DNA from: Halieaceae bacterium UBA5044
GTDB taxonomy: Bacteria > Pseudomonadota > Gammaproteobacteria > Pseudomonadales > Halieaceae
NCBI GenBank assembly: GCA_002416125.1
Contig: DIBU01000008.1
Location: 124,001 to 188,000 of the forward strand
Direction of reading: 5' to 3'
DNA: 64,000 nucleotides
Both the position numbers and the translations under genes were made by a program. This document shows positions 43,181 to 51,461 of this stretch, piece after piece. Within the stretch, counting starts at the first letter, position 1, and the number at the start of each line of letters is the position of its first letter. The notes under the pieces were generated by a model. That model did not search any database. It was given only the letters and a program-made list of their open reading frames with translations, and was not told the DNA's origin.

Positions 43181-44313
43181 CAGTTGCCCTCGTCGGCGGT
43201 GGCGCCCACCGTCGCGGTGATCACCACCGGCATGCCCGGGCGCACCTGCTGCAGGCCGCGCACGATGACGCGGTCACCCGCTGCCAACCCGTCCGTCACC
43301 AGCACCATGTCGTCAACCCGCTCACCGAGTTGCAGGTTATTGCGCTGCACGGTGTTCTGGTCCGACACCACCAGCACAAACGCACCCTGCTGGTCCGCCT
43401 GCACTGCGGCGAGGGGCACGAACAGCCCCTCTTCCAGCGCCGTGTCCTGCAGGGTGACGCGCACATACTGCCCGGGCACCAGCAGGCCATAGGGGTTGGG
43501 AATGCGGGCGCGGGCCTCCATGGTGCCGGTGGTTGCGTCAATGCGGTTGCCGAAGTAGTCAATCTGCCCCACTTCGGGGTATTCCAGACCATCGGCAAGC
43601 TCCAGGGTCACCTCGACGCCCTGCAGGTCATCCACCGAGGGATTCGCGGTTACCCGCTGGCTGATCTGGTCAATGTAGGTGGCTTCCGATACCTGGAACA
43701 GCGCCTCGATAGGGTCGATGCTGACCAGCGTAGTGAGATCGCCGCTACTCGGACCCACCAGATCGCCGGGGCTTACCTGGCTGCGCCCGATGCGACCGCT
43801 GATCGGCGCTTTAATGGTGGTAAACCCGAGGTTGACCTCCGCGGCCTTCACCTGCGCCTGGGCCGCCTCGATACGGGCATCGGCATCCAGCTTCAGTGCC
43901 GTAAGATTGTCCATCTCCACCTGGGAAATTGCACCTTTCGGCAGCAACTCCAGGCCGCGCCGATAGTTGCGCTCGGCATTGTTCTGGTTGGCTTTCGCCG
44001 CAGCGAGGTCTGCCCGGGCTATGGCCAGCGCCGCAGCATACTCCGCAGGGTCGATCACATAGAGCACGTCACCCGCCTCTACCTGCTCCCCCTCAACAAA
44101 ACGGCGCTCCTGCAGGTAACCGCTGACACTGGCACGGATGGTCACATCATCGCGGGCAACCAGGCGCCCCACATACACCGAGCGCGCCTGGTAGGGCTCT
44201 ATCCGGACTGTGTCCACCACCACACCCACCGGCGGAGGCGGTGGTGCGGGCTCGGAGCAGGCAATCAGCGTGAGCACGCTGAATGCGGCCGTTGCGCGAA
44301 TCACTAACGTCAT
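43180..44313 (-). CDS. RND efflux periplasmic adaptor (MFP) lipoprotein
   Basis: A 377-residue membrane fusion protein. The start MTLVIRATAAFSVLTLIACSEP gives a lipoprotein signal with lipobox LIAC and lipidated Cys near residue 19; the longer reading to 44409 would bury this. The biotinyl-lipoyl-like hairpin domain flanks a coiled coil (about residues 85-145), followed by the beta-barrel and MPD domains. It bridges the inner-membrane pump to an outer-membrane channel. Coupled to the permease through a TGATG-type overlap. No dedicated regulator is adjacent upstream. Confidence 0.9.
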   Translation of the reverse strand: MTLVIRATAAFSVLTLIACSEPAPPPPPVGVVVDTVRIEPYQARSVYVGRLVARDDVTIRASVSGYLQERRFVEGEQVEAGDVLYVIDPAEYAAALAIARADLAAAKANQNNAERNYRRGLELLPKGAISQVEMDNLTALKLDADARIEAAQAQVKAAEVNLGFTTIKAPISGRIGRSQVSPGDLVGPSSGDLTTLVSIDPIEALFQVSEATYIDQISQRVTANPSVDDLQGVEVTLELADGLEYPEVGQIDYFGNRIDATTGTMEARARIPNPYGLLVPGQYVRVTLQDTALEEGLFVPLAAVQADQQGAFVLVVSDQNTVQRNNLQLGERVDDMVLVTDGLAAGDRVIVRGLQQVRPGMPVVITATVGATADEGN

Positions 44314-44409
44314 GCCTGACACGCCAAGCCCCCCGATGTTGTCGACAAGCCACTGTAACAGAGCCCGGGGGGCGGGGAAAAACAGATGGCACCAGAGACT
44401 GCCAGGCAC

Positions 44410-44443
44410 AAAAAAACCGCCCGGCCGTAGCGGGGCGGTTTTT
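44410..44443 (-). terminator. Rho-independent terminator after cytochrome c5 gene
   Basis: AAACCGCCC (44414-44422) pairs with GGGCGGTTT (44433-44441). Read leftward the stem ends in a T-run of about seven, 15 bases after the cytochrome stop; the other strand also ends in Ts, so it may act both ways. Confidence 0.85.
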
Positions 44444-44457
44444 CACAACACTCGAGC

Positions 44458-44883
44458 TTACTGGCTCTTCTCGACCATGAAATCGACCGCAGCCATCACT
44501 TCCTCATCGGAGCAGCTCATGCAACCGCCCTTGGCGATCATGCCGGTGCCCGGAATGCCGTTGATGCCGTGGTCATGCAGCACATCCATACCCTTGGCAA
44601 TGCGCTCCGCCCAGACCGTGGCGTCGCCCACTACCGGGGCCCCGCCGGCGCCGGTCATATGGCAGGCCATGCAGGCCGCGTTGTAGACTTCCTCGCCCGA
44701 GCGAGCGACCGCGGCTGCACCCGCCGCTGCGGCGCCGGCGCAGGTGGCGTCACCCTGCAGACACACTTCACCCATCGGCTTGATGCGCTCTTCAATGGCA
44801 GCCCTCTGGCTGTCCGAAAGCTCGATAGCACCTGCCGCCATGGCTGCACACAGTGCCACTACACTCACTACAAATCGGCTCAT
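44458..44883 (-). CDS. Cytochrome c5-family periplasmic c-type cytochrome
   Basis: A 141-residue small cytochrome. The signal peptide MSRFVVSVVALCAAMAAGAIE ends near residue 19. The heme-binding motif is CMACH near residue 76, the axial Met probably in PGTGMIAKGGCMSC near 115, and the additional Cys pair CMSC is typical of cytochrome c5. An Ala-rich linker with a Cys (GDATCAGAAAAGAAA) precedes the heme domain. It is monocistronic with its own terminator. It is an electron carrier near terminal oxidases; specific partner unknown. Confidence 0.88.
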   Translation of the reverse strand: MSRFVVSVVALCAAMAAGAIELSDSQRAAIEERIKPMGEVCLQGDATCAGAAAAGAAAVARSGEEVYNAACMACHMTGAGGAPVVGDATVWAERIAKGMDVLHDHGINGIPGTGMIAKGGCMSCSDEEVMAAVDFMVEKSQ

Positions 44884-45027
44884 CACAACAGAGTCCTCTG
44901 GTTACTGGCCGCGCATTATAGCCAGTTATGCGCCGCGGGAAAACTCGCCATTGCGGGCCGCTGGCACGGGCGCGGGGTTTGCCCGTACCATAGCTGCAAA
45001 CATCCGCACACAACCCGGAGCACCCGC

Positions 45028-45666
45028 ATGAAACTCTACACCTACGACCCAGCCCCCAACCCACGCCGCCTGCAGCTGTTCCTCGACTACAAGGGCATAA
45101 AGCTGGACACGGTCCAGATCGACATGATGAAACAGGCCCAGTTCGAGGAGAGCTTCCGCAAGGTCAACCCGATGTGTACCGTCCCGGCACTGGCACTGGA
45201 TGATGGCACGGTGCTCACCGAGGTCATCGGCACCTGCGTCTATCTTGAAGCGCTCTATCCCGAAAAGCCGCTGCTGGGTACCACCGCATTGGAGAAAGCC
45301 CAAGTGATCAGCTGGAACCACCGCCTCTTCAACAGCATGTTCCACGCGATTGCCGAAGTGTTCCGCAACGGCAATCCCGCCTTCGCCGACCGTGCCCTGC
45401 CGGGGCCGATGAAGGTGGCGCAAATTCCGGCCCTGGTTGACCGCGGCAAACAACGCCTGGAAGCCGGCTGGCGCATGGTGGACCGCGCGCTGGCGAAAAG
45501 TCCCTTCCTTGCCGGCGAGCATTTCTCACTCGCGGACATCGACCTGCTGGTATGCGTCGAGTTTGCCGGCTGGATCAAGGCCGCCGTGCCCGATGAGTGC
45601 AGCCACATCCACGCCTGGCTACCGCGCGCCAAGGCGGCCCTTGAGGCAGCCGCTGGCGAGCAGTGA
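45028..45666 (+). CDS. Glutathione S-transferase family protein
   Basis: A 212-residue cytosolic GST. The N-terminal thioredoxin-like domain starts MKLYTYDPAPNPRRLQLFLDYKGI and contains the cis-Pro region MCTVPALALDDG near residue 54, followed by LTEVIGTCVYLE. The helical C-terminal domain has the N-capping box HFSLADIDLLVCVEFAGW near 163. The reading frame is open further upstream to 44569, but that part overlaps the cytochrome gene on the other strand and is not coding. It probably conjugates or reduces electrophiles; exact class not assigned. Confidence 0.9.
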   Translation: MKLYTYDPAPNPRRLQLFLDYKGIKLDTVQIDMMKQAQFEESFRKVNPMCTVPALALDDGTVLTEVIGTCVYLEALYPEKPLLGTTALEKAQVISWNHRLFNSMFHAIAEVFRNGNPAFADRALPGPMKVAQIPALVDRGKQRLEAGWRMVDRALAKSPFLAGEHFSLADIDLLVCVEFAGWIKAAVPDECSHIHAWLPRAKAALEAAAGEQ

Positions 45667-45762
45667 ACCGCGCTGGCGCCGGGGCCCGGAGCCTGTCGGC
45701 GCCCAGCTCACTGCCCCCATTTGCCTGCGGCGGGGCTGTGCAAATTCGGTTATAACAGCACC

Positions 45763-46815
45763 ATGCAGACAGTCACCCCGCCAACCCGAACCCTGTGCGG
45801 CGCGCTCCTCGCAAGCATGCTGGCCCTGGCGGCATGCGGTGAGGCGCCGGCGGATGCCGCATTGTCGGACTACGTGCAGCGGCTGGAGCGCACTCTGGGG
45901 CAGACGGCACCCCAACCCCAACTGCCCACCCTGCCGAGGCTTCCTGCGCGCGGTGAGCTGAAGCTTGCGCTGGAAAGTGGCAACCTGGGCACGCTCGACT
46001 TTCTCGCCCTCACAGGCTGCGCCGTGCAGGTCACCATCGGCAAACGCAACAGCAGCCTGGGCATTATGTCCAGCGACTCCCAGCGCCTGCTGCTGGAGCT
46101 GGAGTTCCTGCAATTGGCGCCCGACTGTATCGCCTACCAGCGCAGCCAGGGAGAAGCCGCACTGGCCGAGCTTCTGGAAGACGCCCATGCACAGAAGCGG
46201 CAACAGCTGCCGGCGCTGATCTTCAATGCCACCCTGGGTGGCCCCGAATATCGCGCCCTGTGGCGACCGCCGGACCATCTGCGAACGTACCCGGCGAATA
46301 CCAGCAGCGCGCCGCTGACCGCGCTGTCCAGCATCAATGCCAGCGTCCGGCGCTGGCTCGCTGGCGACTACCGCGCCGACAATATGGCGTTCGAGCTGCA
46401 GCTCAGTGAGATCGCGCTGGGGGATGGCGGCGCCCTGCTCCGCGCCCAGGCACTTCAGGCTGGCTGGCTGCAGGCCGGGGATGCCTTACTGGCGCAGCAA
46501 CGCGCGGCGGGGCCCCTGTGCAGCGAGCGCATTCGCCCGGCGGCGGCGGATACACTGGGCAACGTGATCGAGAAGTTTTTTGTCGGTGAGGTACAGCCCT
46601 GGTCCGCGGACCTCGGCCGCCGCCAACACGAACTCCTGCCGCTGGTGCAGGCGCTCGAACAGGAGATCGATTCCGCCCTGCCCCCCGCCTATCGCGACTG
46701 GCAGCGCCAGCGAGACACCAGGCTGACAGACTGGGCAGAGGCGCCGAAACGCCATGTGGCAGCGCTGCAGGCCACCCTTGAACCCTGCGGCGGCCTGGGT
46801 CAGCGAGCCGGTTGA
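45763..46815 (+). CDS. DUF3080 lipoprotein
   Basis: A 350-residue protein matching DUF3080, found mainly in gammaproteobacteria. The start MQTVTPPTRTLCGALLASM leads into the lipobox LALAACGEAP with lipidated Cys near residue 25. The rest is soluble and mostly helical (e.g. SDYVQRLERTLGQ near 37, LPLVQALEQEIDSALPPAYRDW near 292). The function of the family is unknown. It lies on the same strand as the GST gene and the DUF4136 lipoprotein gene, with modest gaps, so co-transcription is possible. Confidence 0.8.
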   Translation: MQTVTPPTRTLCGALLASMLALAACGEAPADAALSDYVQRLERTLGQTAPQPQLPTLPRLPARGELKLALESGNLGTLDFLALTGCAVQVTIGKRNSSLGIMSSDSQRLLLELEFLQLAPDCIAYQRSQGEAALAELLEDAHAQKRQQLPALIFNATLGGPEYRALWRPPDHLRTYPANTSSAPLTALSSINASVRRWLAGDYRADNMAFELQLSEIALGDGGALLRAQALQAGWLQAGDALLAQQRAAGPLCSERIRPAAADTLGNVIEKFFVGEVQPWSADLGRRQHELLPLVQALEQEIDSALPPAYRDWQRQRDTRLTDWAEAPKRHVAALQATLEPCGGLGQRAG

Positions 46816-46919
46816 TACCCGGCCTCGGCCGGATAATCAGCGGGAAACTCTGCCGCGCTCAGGGAGTCCAACAGGTATGGCAGACACCATTCACGCACCA
46901 CAACACCCAGGGGTACCCC

Positions 46920-47540
46920 GTGACAAAACGACTGAACATCTTCAAAGCCGCCTGCGCAGGCAGTCTCGCGCTGCTACTGGCAGCCTGTGCCAGCGGCCCA
47001 CCGAAGCCGGATGTTGACTACAACCCGAGCTATGACTTCAGCGAGGTGCGCAGCGTCGCGTTCCTTGAAGACTCCGGCACCGTGGCGGGGGACAACCCGC
47101 TGCAGCTCAGCGATATGCAGAAGGAGCGCATCGACACGGCCATTCGCCACGCCCTGTCACTGAAAGGTATCGCGCTGGTGGAAGATCCTGCGGATGCCGA
47201 CATGCTGGTCAGCTGGCACCTGCTCACCCAGTTCAAGACGGATGTACAGACCTACGACCGCCCCGGCTACATGGGCATGTACTACGGCTACAATCGCTAC
47301 AGCCTGTACAACTGCTGGTCCTGCATGGGCATGTCCACCGAGGTCAGCGTACGCGATTACACCGAGGGCACCTTCATCGTGGATATGATCGATCCGGCCA
47401 TGAAGCGCTCCGTGTGGCGCGGCGTCACCCACTCGCGCCTGACCGGCAAACAGCTGCAGGACCAGTCGCGCTACAACGAGGCAGCGGAGGTCATTTTCGC
47501 GGCCTTCCCCCCGGGCCCGGAAGCTGCCGGCGACCAGTAG
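46920..47540 (+). CDS. DUF4136 lipoprotein
   Basis: A 206-residue outer-membrane-type lipoprotein of the DUF4136 family. The most likely start is GTG at 46920 (MTKRLNIFKAACAGSLALLL), which gives a signal peptide with lipobox LLAAC near residue 24; AGGGG precedes it. The mature part starts ASGPPKPDVDYNPSYDFSEVRSV, the usual DUF4136 opening. A Tyr/Gly-rich stretch (MGMYYGYNRYSLYNCW) lies near residue 118. Its role is unknown. The longer ATG-type reading to 46812 overlaps the DUF3080 gene and is rejected. Confidence 0.82.
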   Translation: MTKRLNIFKAACAGSLALLLAACASGPPKPDVDYNPSYDFSEVRSVAFLEDSGTVAGDNPLQLSDMQKERIDTAIRHALSLKGIALVEDPADADMLVSWHLLTQFKTDVQTYDRPGYMGMYYGYNRYSLYNCWSCMGMSTEVSVRDYTEGTFIVDMIDPAMKRSVWRGVTHSRLTGKQLQDQSRYNEAAEVIFAAFPPGPEAAGDQ

Positions 47541-47583
47541 CCGGCCGCTGGGGATGCCCGCACCCGGCAGAGCACCGGCTTTT
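47539..47583 (+). terminator. Possible terminator after the DUF4136 gene
   Basis: AGCCGG (47539-47544) pairs with CCGGCT (47575-47580), which runs into TTTT. A smaller internal hairpin could stack in between. The long loop makes this uncertain. Confidence 0.35.
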
Positions 47584-47589
47584 CGTCTA

Positions 47590-47618
47590 TTGAGCGCCGT
47601 GAGCGCCTTTGCTATAGT
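47590..47618 (+). promoter_or_regulatory. Sigma-70 promoter for tRNA-Arg
   Basis: TTGAGC and TATAGT are separated by 17 bases, with a GC-rich discriminator after them. Transcription would begin near 47625, about 50 bases before the tRNA. Confidence 0.65.
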
Positions 47619-47675
47619 CCGCTCCCCCCAAGCGGGGTGCGGGCTGCGGCACCAGCCACCCGCAACCGCCGTTTT

Positions 47676-47752
<77 letters not shown>

Positions 47753-47782
47753 CCAACTTGTGGTGGCTCTCCCCAATTAGCG

Positions 47783-47861
47783 CCATGGAACCGCCGTTTA
47801 CATTGACCTTGTCGCGATCGAGGCTGAGGTTGAGGCGACGAATGAACTTCCCGGCAACCAC
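47783..47861 (-). pseudogene. Thiolase C-terminal remnant next to tRNA-Arg
   Basis: On the minus strand the frame reads KFIRRLNLSLDRDKVNVNGG followed by SMAL, a clear match to the conserved thiolase segment that normally continues GHPIGATG. Here it breaks off into IGESHHK, and no thiolase N-terminus exists upstream. The fragment lies 31 bases from the tRNA end. It is a leftover of a deleted gene. Confidence 0.75.
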
Positions 47862-47966
47862 CTCCGTCGATAATATATGCTTCAGCCTTCAGCCATGCGT
47901 CATGTCTTCAGGTTTGATTAAAACATGGGGCCGGTTACGGGTTCACGGGGAGCGTACTGTGGTCAC

Positions 47967-48770
47967 TCAAGCGTCACGGTAATTCGGGACTCTGCGTTCG
48001 GCGAAGGCGGCCATGCCCTCGCGCGCGTCCACGGTCTGGCTGCAGAGAATCTGGTTGCGATCTTCCACCGCGATCGCCGCCTCCAGAGACCCAATATCGA
48101 TATTGATGTTCAGGGCCTCCTTGGATAGACGTAACCCCAACGGGGAATTGGTAAGCATCAGTTCCAGATCTTCCTGAATCGCCGCCTCAAGCTGCCCGGG
48201 CTCCACAACCTGCGATACCAGCCCTACCGCCAGCGAACGCTGCGCATTGATGAACTTGCCGGTGAGAATCAGCTCCGCTGCCAGGGACGCCCCCACCAGG
48301 CGAGGCAGGAAGTAGGATGAACCCATGTCGCAGCCCCCCAACCCTATCCGTATGTAGGCACAATTCATCTTCGCCGAGGTGTCGGCAACACGGATATCCG
48401 AAGCCAGTGCAAGGGAGAACCCGCCGCCGCAGGCCGCGCCATTTATCAGGGAGATTATGGGCTGCGGGCATCGCCGCATGGCGATGTAGATCTCCGCAAT
48501 CGAGCGCTGGAACGCGAGGCCCTGTTGCACAGTGCCCAGATCCTGCGTTTCGTCGGCCTTGAGATCCAGCCCGGCACAGAATGCGCGGCCTGCGCCTCTC
48601 AACACGACGATCCTGCGCTCAGGGCGCGTGGCAAGCCCACGGAAGTAGTCTCTCAACTCGGTGACCATCGCGGGATTCAACGCATTCAGTGCTTTCGGGC
48701 GATTAAGGGTCACCCAGTCGACTGCGCCCTTTTCTTCTATGATCAGATTTGCGGGTTCGCCTGTGTGCAT
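47967..48770 (-). CDS. Enoyl-CoA hydratase/isomerase family protein (crotonase)
   Basis: A 267-residue crotonase-fold enzyme. The CoA-binding motif GAGRAFCAGLDLKAD lies near residue 60 and the oxyanion-hole segment INGAACGGGFSLALASDIRVA near 109. A Gly-rich loop GLGGCDMGSSYFLPRLVG near 143 replaces the GTQRL-type sequence, so hydration versus isomerisation cannot be decided. GGAGAG precedes the ATG. It follows another crotonase gene on the same strand. The region between its stop and the tRNA holds only a thiolase remnant, suggesting it belonged to a larger beta-oxidation operon. Confidence 0.88.
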   Translation of the reverse strand: MHTGEPANLIIEEKGAVDWVTLNRPKALNALNPAMVTELRDYFRGLATRPERRIVVLRGAGRAFCAGLDLKADETQDLGTVQQGLAFQRSIAEIYIAMRRCPQPIISLINGAACGGGFSLALASDIRVADTSAKMNCAYIRIGLGGCDMGSSYFLPRLVGASLAAELILTGKFINAQRSLAVGLVSQVVEPGQLEAAIQEDLELMLTNSPLGLRLSKEALNINIDIGSLEAAIAVEDRNQILCSQTVDAREGMAAFAERRVPNYRDA

Positions 48771-48811
48771 GACGTCACTCTCCAGCTTCGACTCTGTTTT
48801 ATCGACGGTGA

Positions 48812-49576
48812 TTAATTCTGTAGACGGCCGGCACTCATAACGTCTCCCCTACGCTTCTCCAGCGCAGTTTTACTCACCGTCTCCGCGTGTTCGCGACTTA
48901 CTTTGTCCTCGTAAACAAGCCCTTCATCCAGGCCGTGGTTCAACGAATAGTCGATAAGATGCTGCACCGCTTTCAGGGTGGCATGATCTGCAGCCTGGAT
49001 CTCCCTTGCGAGTTCAAGCGCGTGCGGCATCAGCTCATCTGCCTTCAACACACGGTTTACCAGGCCCCACCTCTCTGCCGTTTCGGCATCCAGGTATTTG
49101 CCAGTGAAGCTCAGCTCCCTGGCCCTCGAGGCGCCTATCAGCCTCGCGAGACGCTGGCTGAGACCCCAGCCCGGCACCACACCCATTCTTACATGGGTGT
49201 CTGCAAAACGGGCGTGCTCAGAAGCGATCAGGATGTCGCACATGAGGGCGATCTCGAAAGCGCCCGTGACGGCGAAGCCGTTGATGGCGCCAATGAGCGG
49301 CTTGCCTAGATGACGGATGGCATCATGCATCTCCGATCCGTTAGCGGCCCCGGATTGCAGCCCGGTTTGCGCCAACTCCTTGAGATCCAGTCCTGCGGAA
49401 AAGGCGCGACCCGCACCGGTGAGAATGACTACATCGGTGGCCGGGTCGCTGGCGAGCCTTGTGAACTCCCGCGCTATCGCTGCGCGTAACTCCAGCGATA
49501 GCGCGTTCAATTGCTCCGGCCTGTTGAGGGTGAGCGTGGTCACCCCGTTGTCTGTATGACTGAGTAGTACACCCAT
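48812..49576 (-). CDS. Enoyl-CoA hydratase
   Basis: A 254-residue crotonase. The start MGVLLSHTDNGVTTLTLNRP follows GCGGAG at 8 bases; a longer reading to 49654 has no family likeness. Motifs are GAGRAFSAGLDLKELA near residue 61, INGFAVTGAFEIALMCD near 101 and the active-site region FADTHVRMGVVPGWGLSQRLARLIG near 127-150. It forms a unit with the crotonase downstream (41-base gap), and a broken HSD10-like dehydrogenase gene lies immediately upstream on the same strand. A role in branched-chain or fatty acyl-CoA breakdown is inferred. Confidence 0.9.
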   Translation of the reverse strand: MGVLLSHTDNGVTTLTLNRPEQLNALSLELRAAIAREFTRLASDPATDVVILTGAGRAFSAGLDLKELAQTGLQSGAANGSEMHDAIRHLGKPLIGAINGFAVTGAFEIALMCDILIASEHARFADTHVRMGVVPGWGLSQRLARLIGASRARELSFTGKYLDAETAERWGLVNRVLKADELMPHALELAREIQAADHATLKAVQHLIDYSLNHGLDEGLVYEDKVSREHAETVSKTALEKRRGDVMSAGRLQN

Positions 49577-49611
49577 CACTTTTCTCCGCGTGAGTAGCCG
49601 ACTGAACGCAC

Positions 49612-49892
49612 TTACCGGGCAGCCATGCGAATCGCGCCATCCAGGCGGATACATTCGCCATTCAAGTAGTCATTTTCCGCGATGTGCAGCGCCAAAGCGG
49701 CTATTTCAGCCGGTTCACCCAGGCGCTTGGGATATTCCACCTGATCACCCAGCGCCTTGACCATCTCTGGTCCATCGCCTTCGACGCAGTATACGCAGCC
49801 TGACCAATCTGGCCATCATGGGCGGCCACCGAGGCAGCATTGACTATACAGCCATGACCGCCATCATTGTTGAACGCTGGCACAGGGCGTCG
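49612..49892 (-). pseudogene. Broken HSD10-like short-chain dehydrogenase
   Basis: Two pieces of a type II 3-hydroxyacyl-CoA dehydrogenase gene are visible. The first reads GCIVNAASVAAHDGQIGQAA and then YTASK, the Ser-Tyr-Lys active-site region. After about 20 bases the reading shifts frame into MVKALGDQVEYPKRLGEP, continuing to HIAENDYLNGECIRLDGAIR and a TAA stop at 49612, the family C-terminus. About 60 residues between the two pieces, the N-terminal cofactor domain and a start are missing. The gene is therefore non-functional through internal deletion and frameshift. Confidence 0.85.
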
Positions 49893-50069
49893 TTGCTGAC
49901 GCGCCAACGCCTGTACCGGCCGGAAACGTTTCCCGTCTGTGTGAGCGTGTAACCAAATGTATATTTTTCTGGGCGGTTGCATCATGGACGCGCTCCCGCA
50001 TCCACCTCAGACTCAGGGGCTATCCGCACAGGTCCGAGCGTTGGTGACCGTCTGCCAAAGGAGAATAGC

Positions 50070-51230
50070 ATGCGTCAATTTACTGAAGAGCAAATCATGT
50101 TCCGCGATGCCTATCGCAAGTTTCTTGAAACGGAGATAGCGCCCCATGTTGAGAAATGGCGCGAACAGGGCATCGTAGACCGCGAAGCATTCGAGAAAGC
50201 GGGTGCACACGGTTTTCTGATGATCTGGCCTGATGAGCGATATGGCGGGCTCGGTGACCGGGATTTTCGCTACGAGCAGATCATTATTGAAGAGAGTGCC
50301 CGTGCGGGTACCGGAGAGTGGTTCAACACGCTCCACAGCCGCCTGGTAGGCCCCTACTTCGACCATTTCGGCACCGATGAACAAAAGCAGCGGTGGCTAC
50401 CTGACTGTGTCTCCGGCAAGAAAATTCTCGCCATTGCCATGACCGAACCGGATGCGGGCAGCGATCTGGCTGGCATGCGCACCACCCTCCTGCCGGACGG
50501 TGACGACTACGTTCTGAACGGGTCGAAGACGTACATTTCAAACGGCATCAACGCTGACCTGGTGATTGTCGCCGGCAAGTCAGATCCGGAGAACAACCCC
50601 CATGCGATGACACTGTGTGTTGTCGAGCGTGGCATGGAAGGCTTCGAGCGCGGACGCAACCTCGACAAAATGGGCATGAAAGCCCAGGACACCGCGGAGC
50701 TGTTCTTCAACAATGTCAGAATCCCCAAAGAGAACGTTCTGGGCGAAGTCGGTCACGGCTTCTTTTACCTGATGCAGGGGCTCGCTGAGGAGCGATTGAT
50801 TGGTGCGGTTGGCTCCGCCATCAATGCCCGGCGCGCGTTCGACCTGACCAGGAACTTCGTCATGGAGCGCAAGGTGTTTGGCAAGCCGCTCTCCAACATG
50901 CAGAACACCCAGTTCAAAATGGCCGAAATGGACGCGGAGATTGACCTTGTGCAAACCTATGTTGACCACTGTGTCGCAGAGCACAACGAAGGTCGACTGA
51001 GCGTCAATATGGCGGCGAAGGCAAAGCTGCAGGCCACCGAAATAGAGTGGCGCATGCTGGACCTGGGGGTGCAGTTGCACGGCGGCTCGGGCTATATGAA
51101 GGAATACCCGATCTGCACCATGTTTACCGATGCACGCATCAATCGCATTCTGGCCGGTAGCTCCGAGATCATGAAGTTGATCATTGGTCGGGATATCTTC
51201 TCCGAGCGCTACAGCAGCCTGTTGGACTGA
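50070..51230 (+). CDS. Acyl-CoA dehydrogenase
   Basis: A 386-residue FAD-dependent acyl-CoA dehydrogenase. AAAGGAG precedes the ATG (MRQFTEEQIMFRDAYRKFL). Signature one AIAMTEPDAGSDLAGMRT lies near residue 123. The C-terminal region GGSGYMKEYPICTMFTDARI with RILAGSSEIMKLIIGRDI is of the long-chain type, in which the catalytic Glu is not in the final helix-K position. It lies between the SDR remnant and a ligase remnant, and a second dehydrogenase follows. Its frame is intact and probably functional. Confidence 0.92.
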   Translation: MRQFTEEQIMFRDAYRKFLETEIAPHVEKWREQGIVDREAFEKAGAHGFLMIWPDERYGGLGDRDFRYEQIIIEESARAGTGEWFNTLHSRLVGPYFDHFGTDEQKQRWLPDCVSGKKILAIAMTEPDAGSDLAGMRTTLLPDGDDYVLNGSKTYISNGINADLVIVAGKSDPENNPHAMTLCVVERGMEGFERGRNLDKMGMKAQDTAELFFNNVRIPKENVLGEVGHGFFYLMQGLAEERLIGAVGSAINARRAFDLTRNFVMERKVFGKPLSNMQNTQFKMAEMDAEIDLVQTYVDHCVAEHNEGRLSVNMAAKAKLQATEIEWRMLDLGVQLHGGSGYMKEYPICTMFTDARINRILAGSSEIMKLIIGRDIFSERYSSLLD

Positions 51231-51320
51231 GTATCAATGCGCGCAGCAATCAATTTGGCCCACGGTTACCGTGGTGACGCGTGGTGAGGAAGTGAGCCTG
51301 CACCTCGAACACTGGACAGG

Positions 51321-51461
51321 CCGTTTGAAGCGGTGGCAGAGGTCGCGGTGATCGGTATACCAAATGAGCCGCTCGGCGAGGCGTTGATGGCATTGGTTGT
51401 TCTCAAACCCGACCCAGCTTGCAGCAGAGTCATCAGCCCATCAAGGGATCAAAAACAATGA
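51321..51461 (+). pseudogene. Acyl-CoA ligase C-terminal remnant
   Basis: The + strand reads AVAEVAVIGIPNEPLGEALM then ALVVLKPD, the start of the C-terminal domain of AMP-dependent acyl-CoA ligases. It then runs through unrelated residues to a stop overlapping the next ATG. No adenylation domain exists upstream, so only a fragment remains between the two dehydrogenase genes. Confidence 0.78.
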
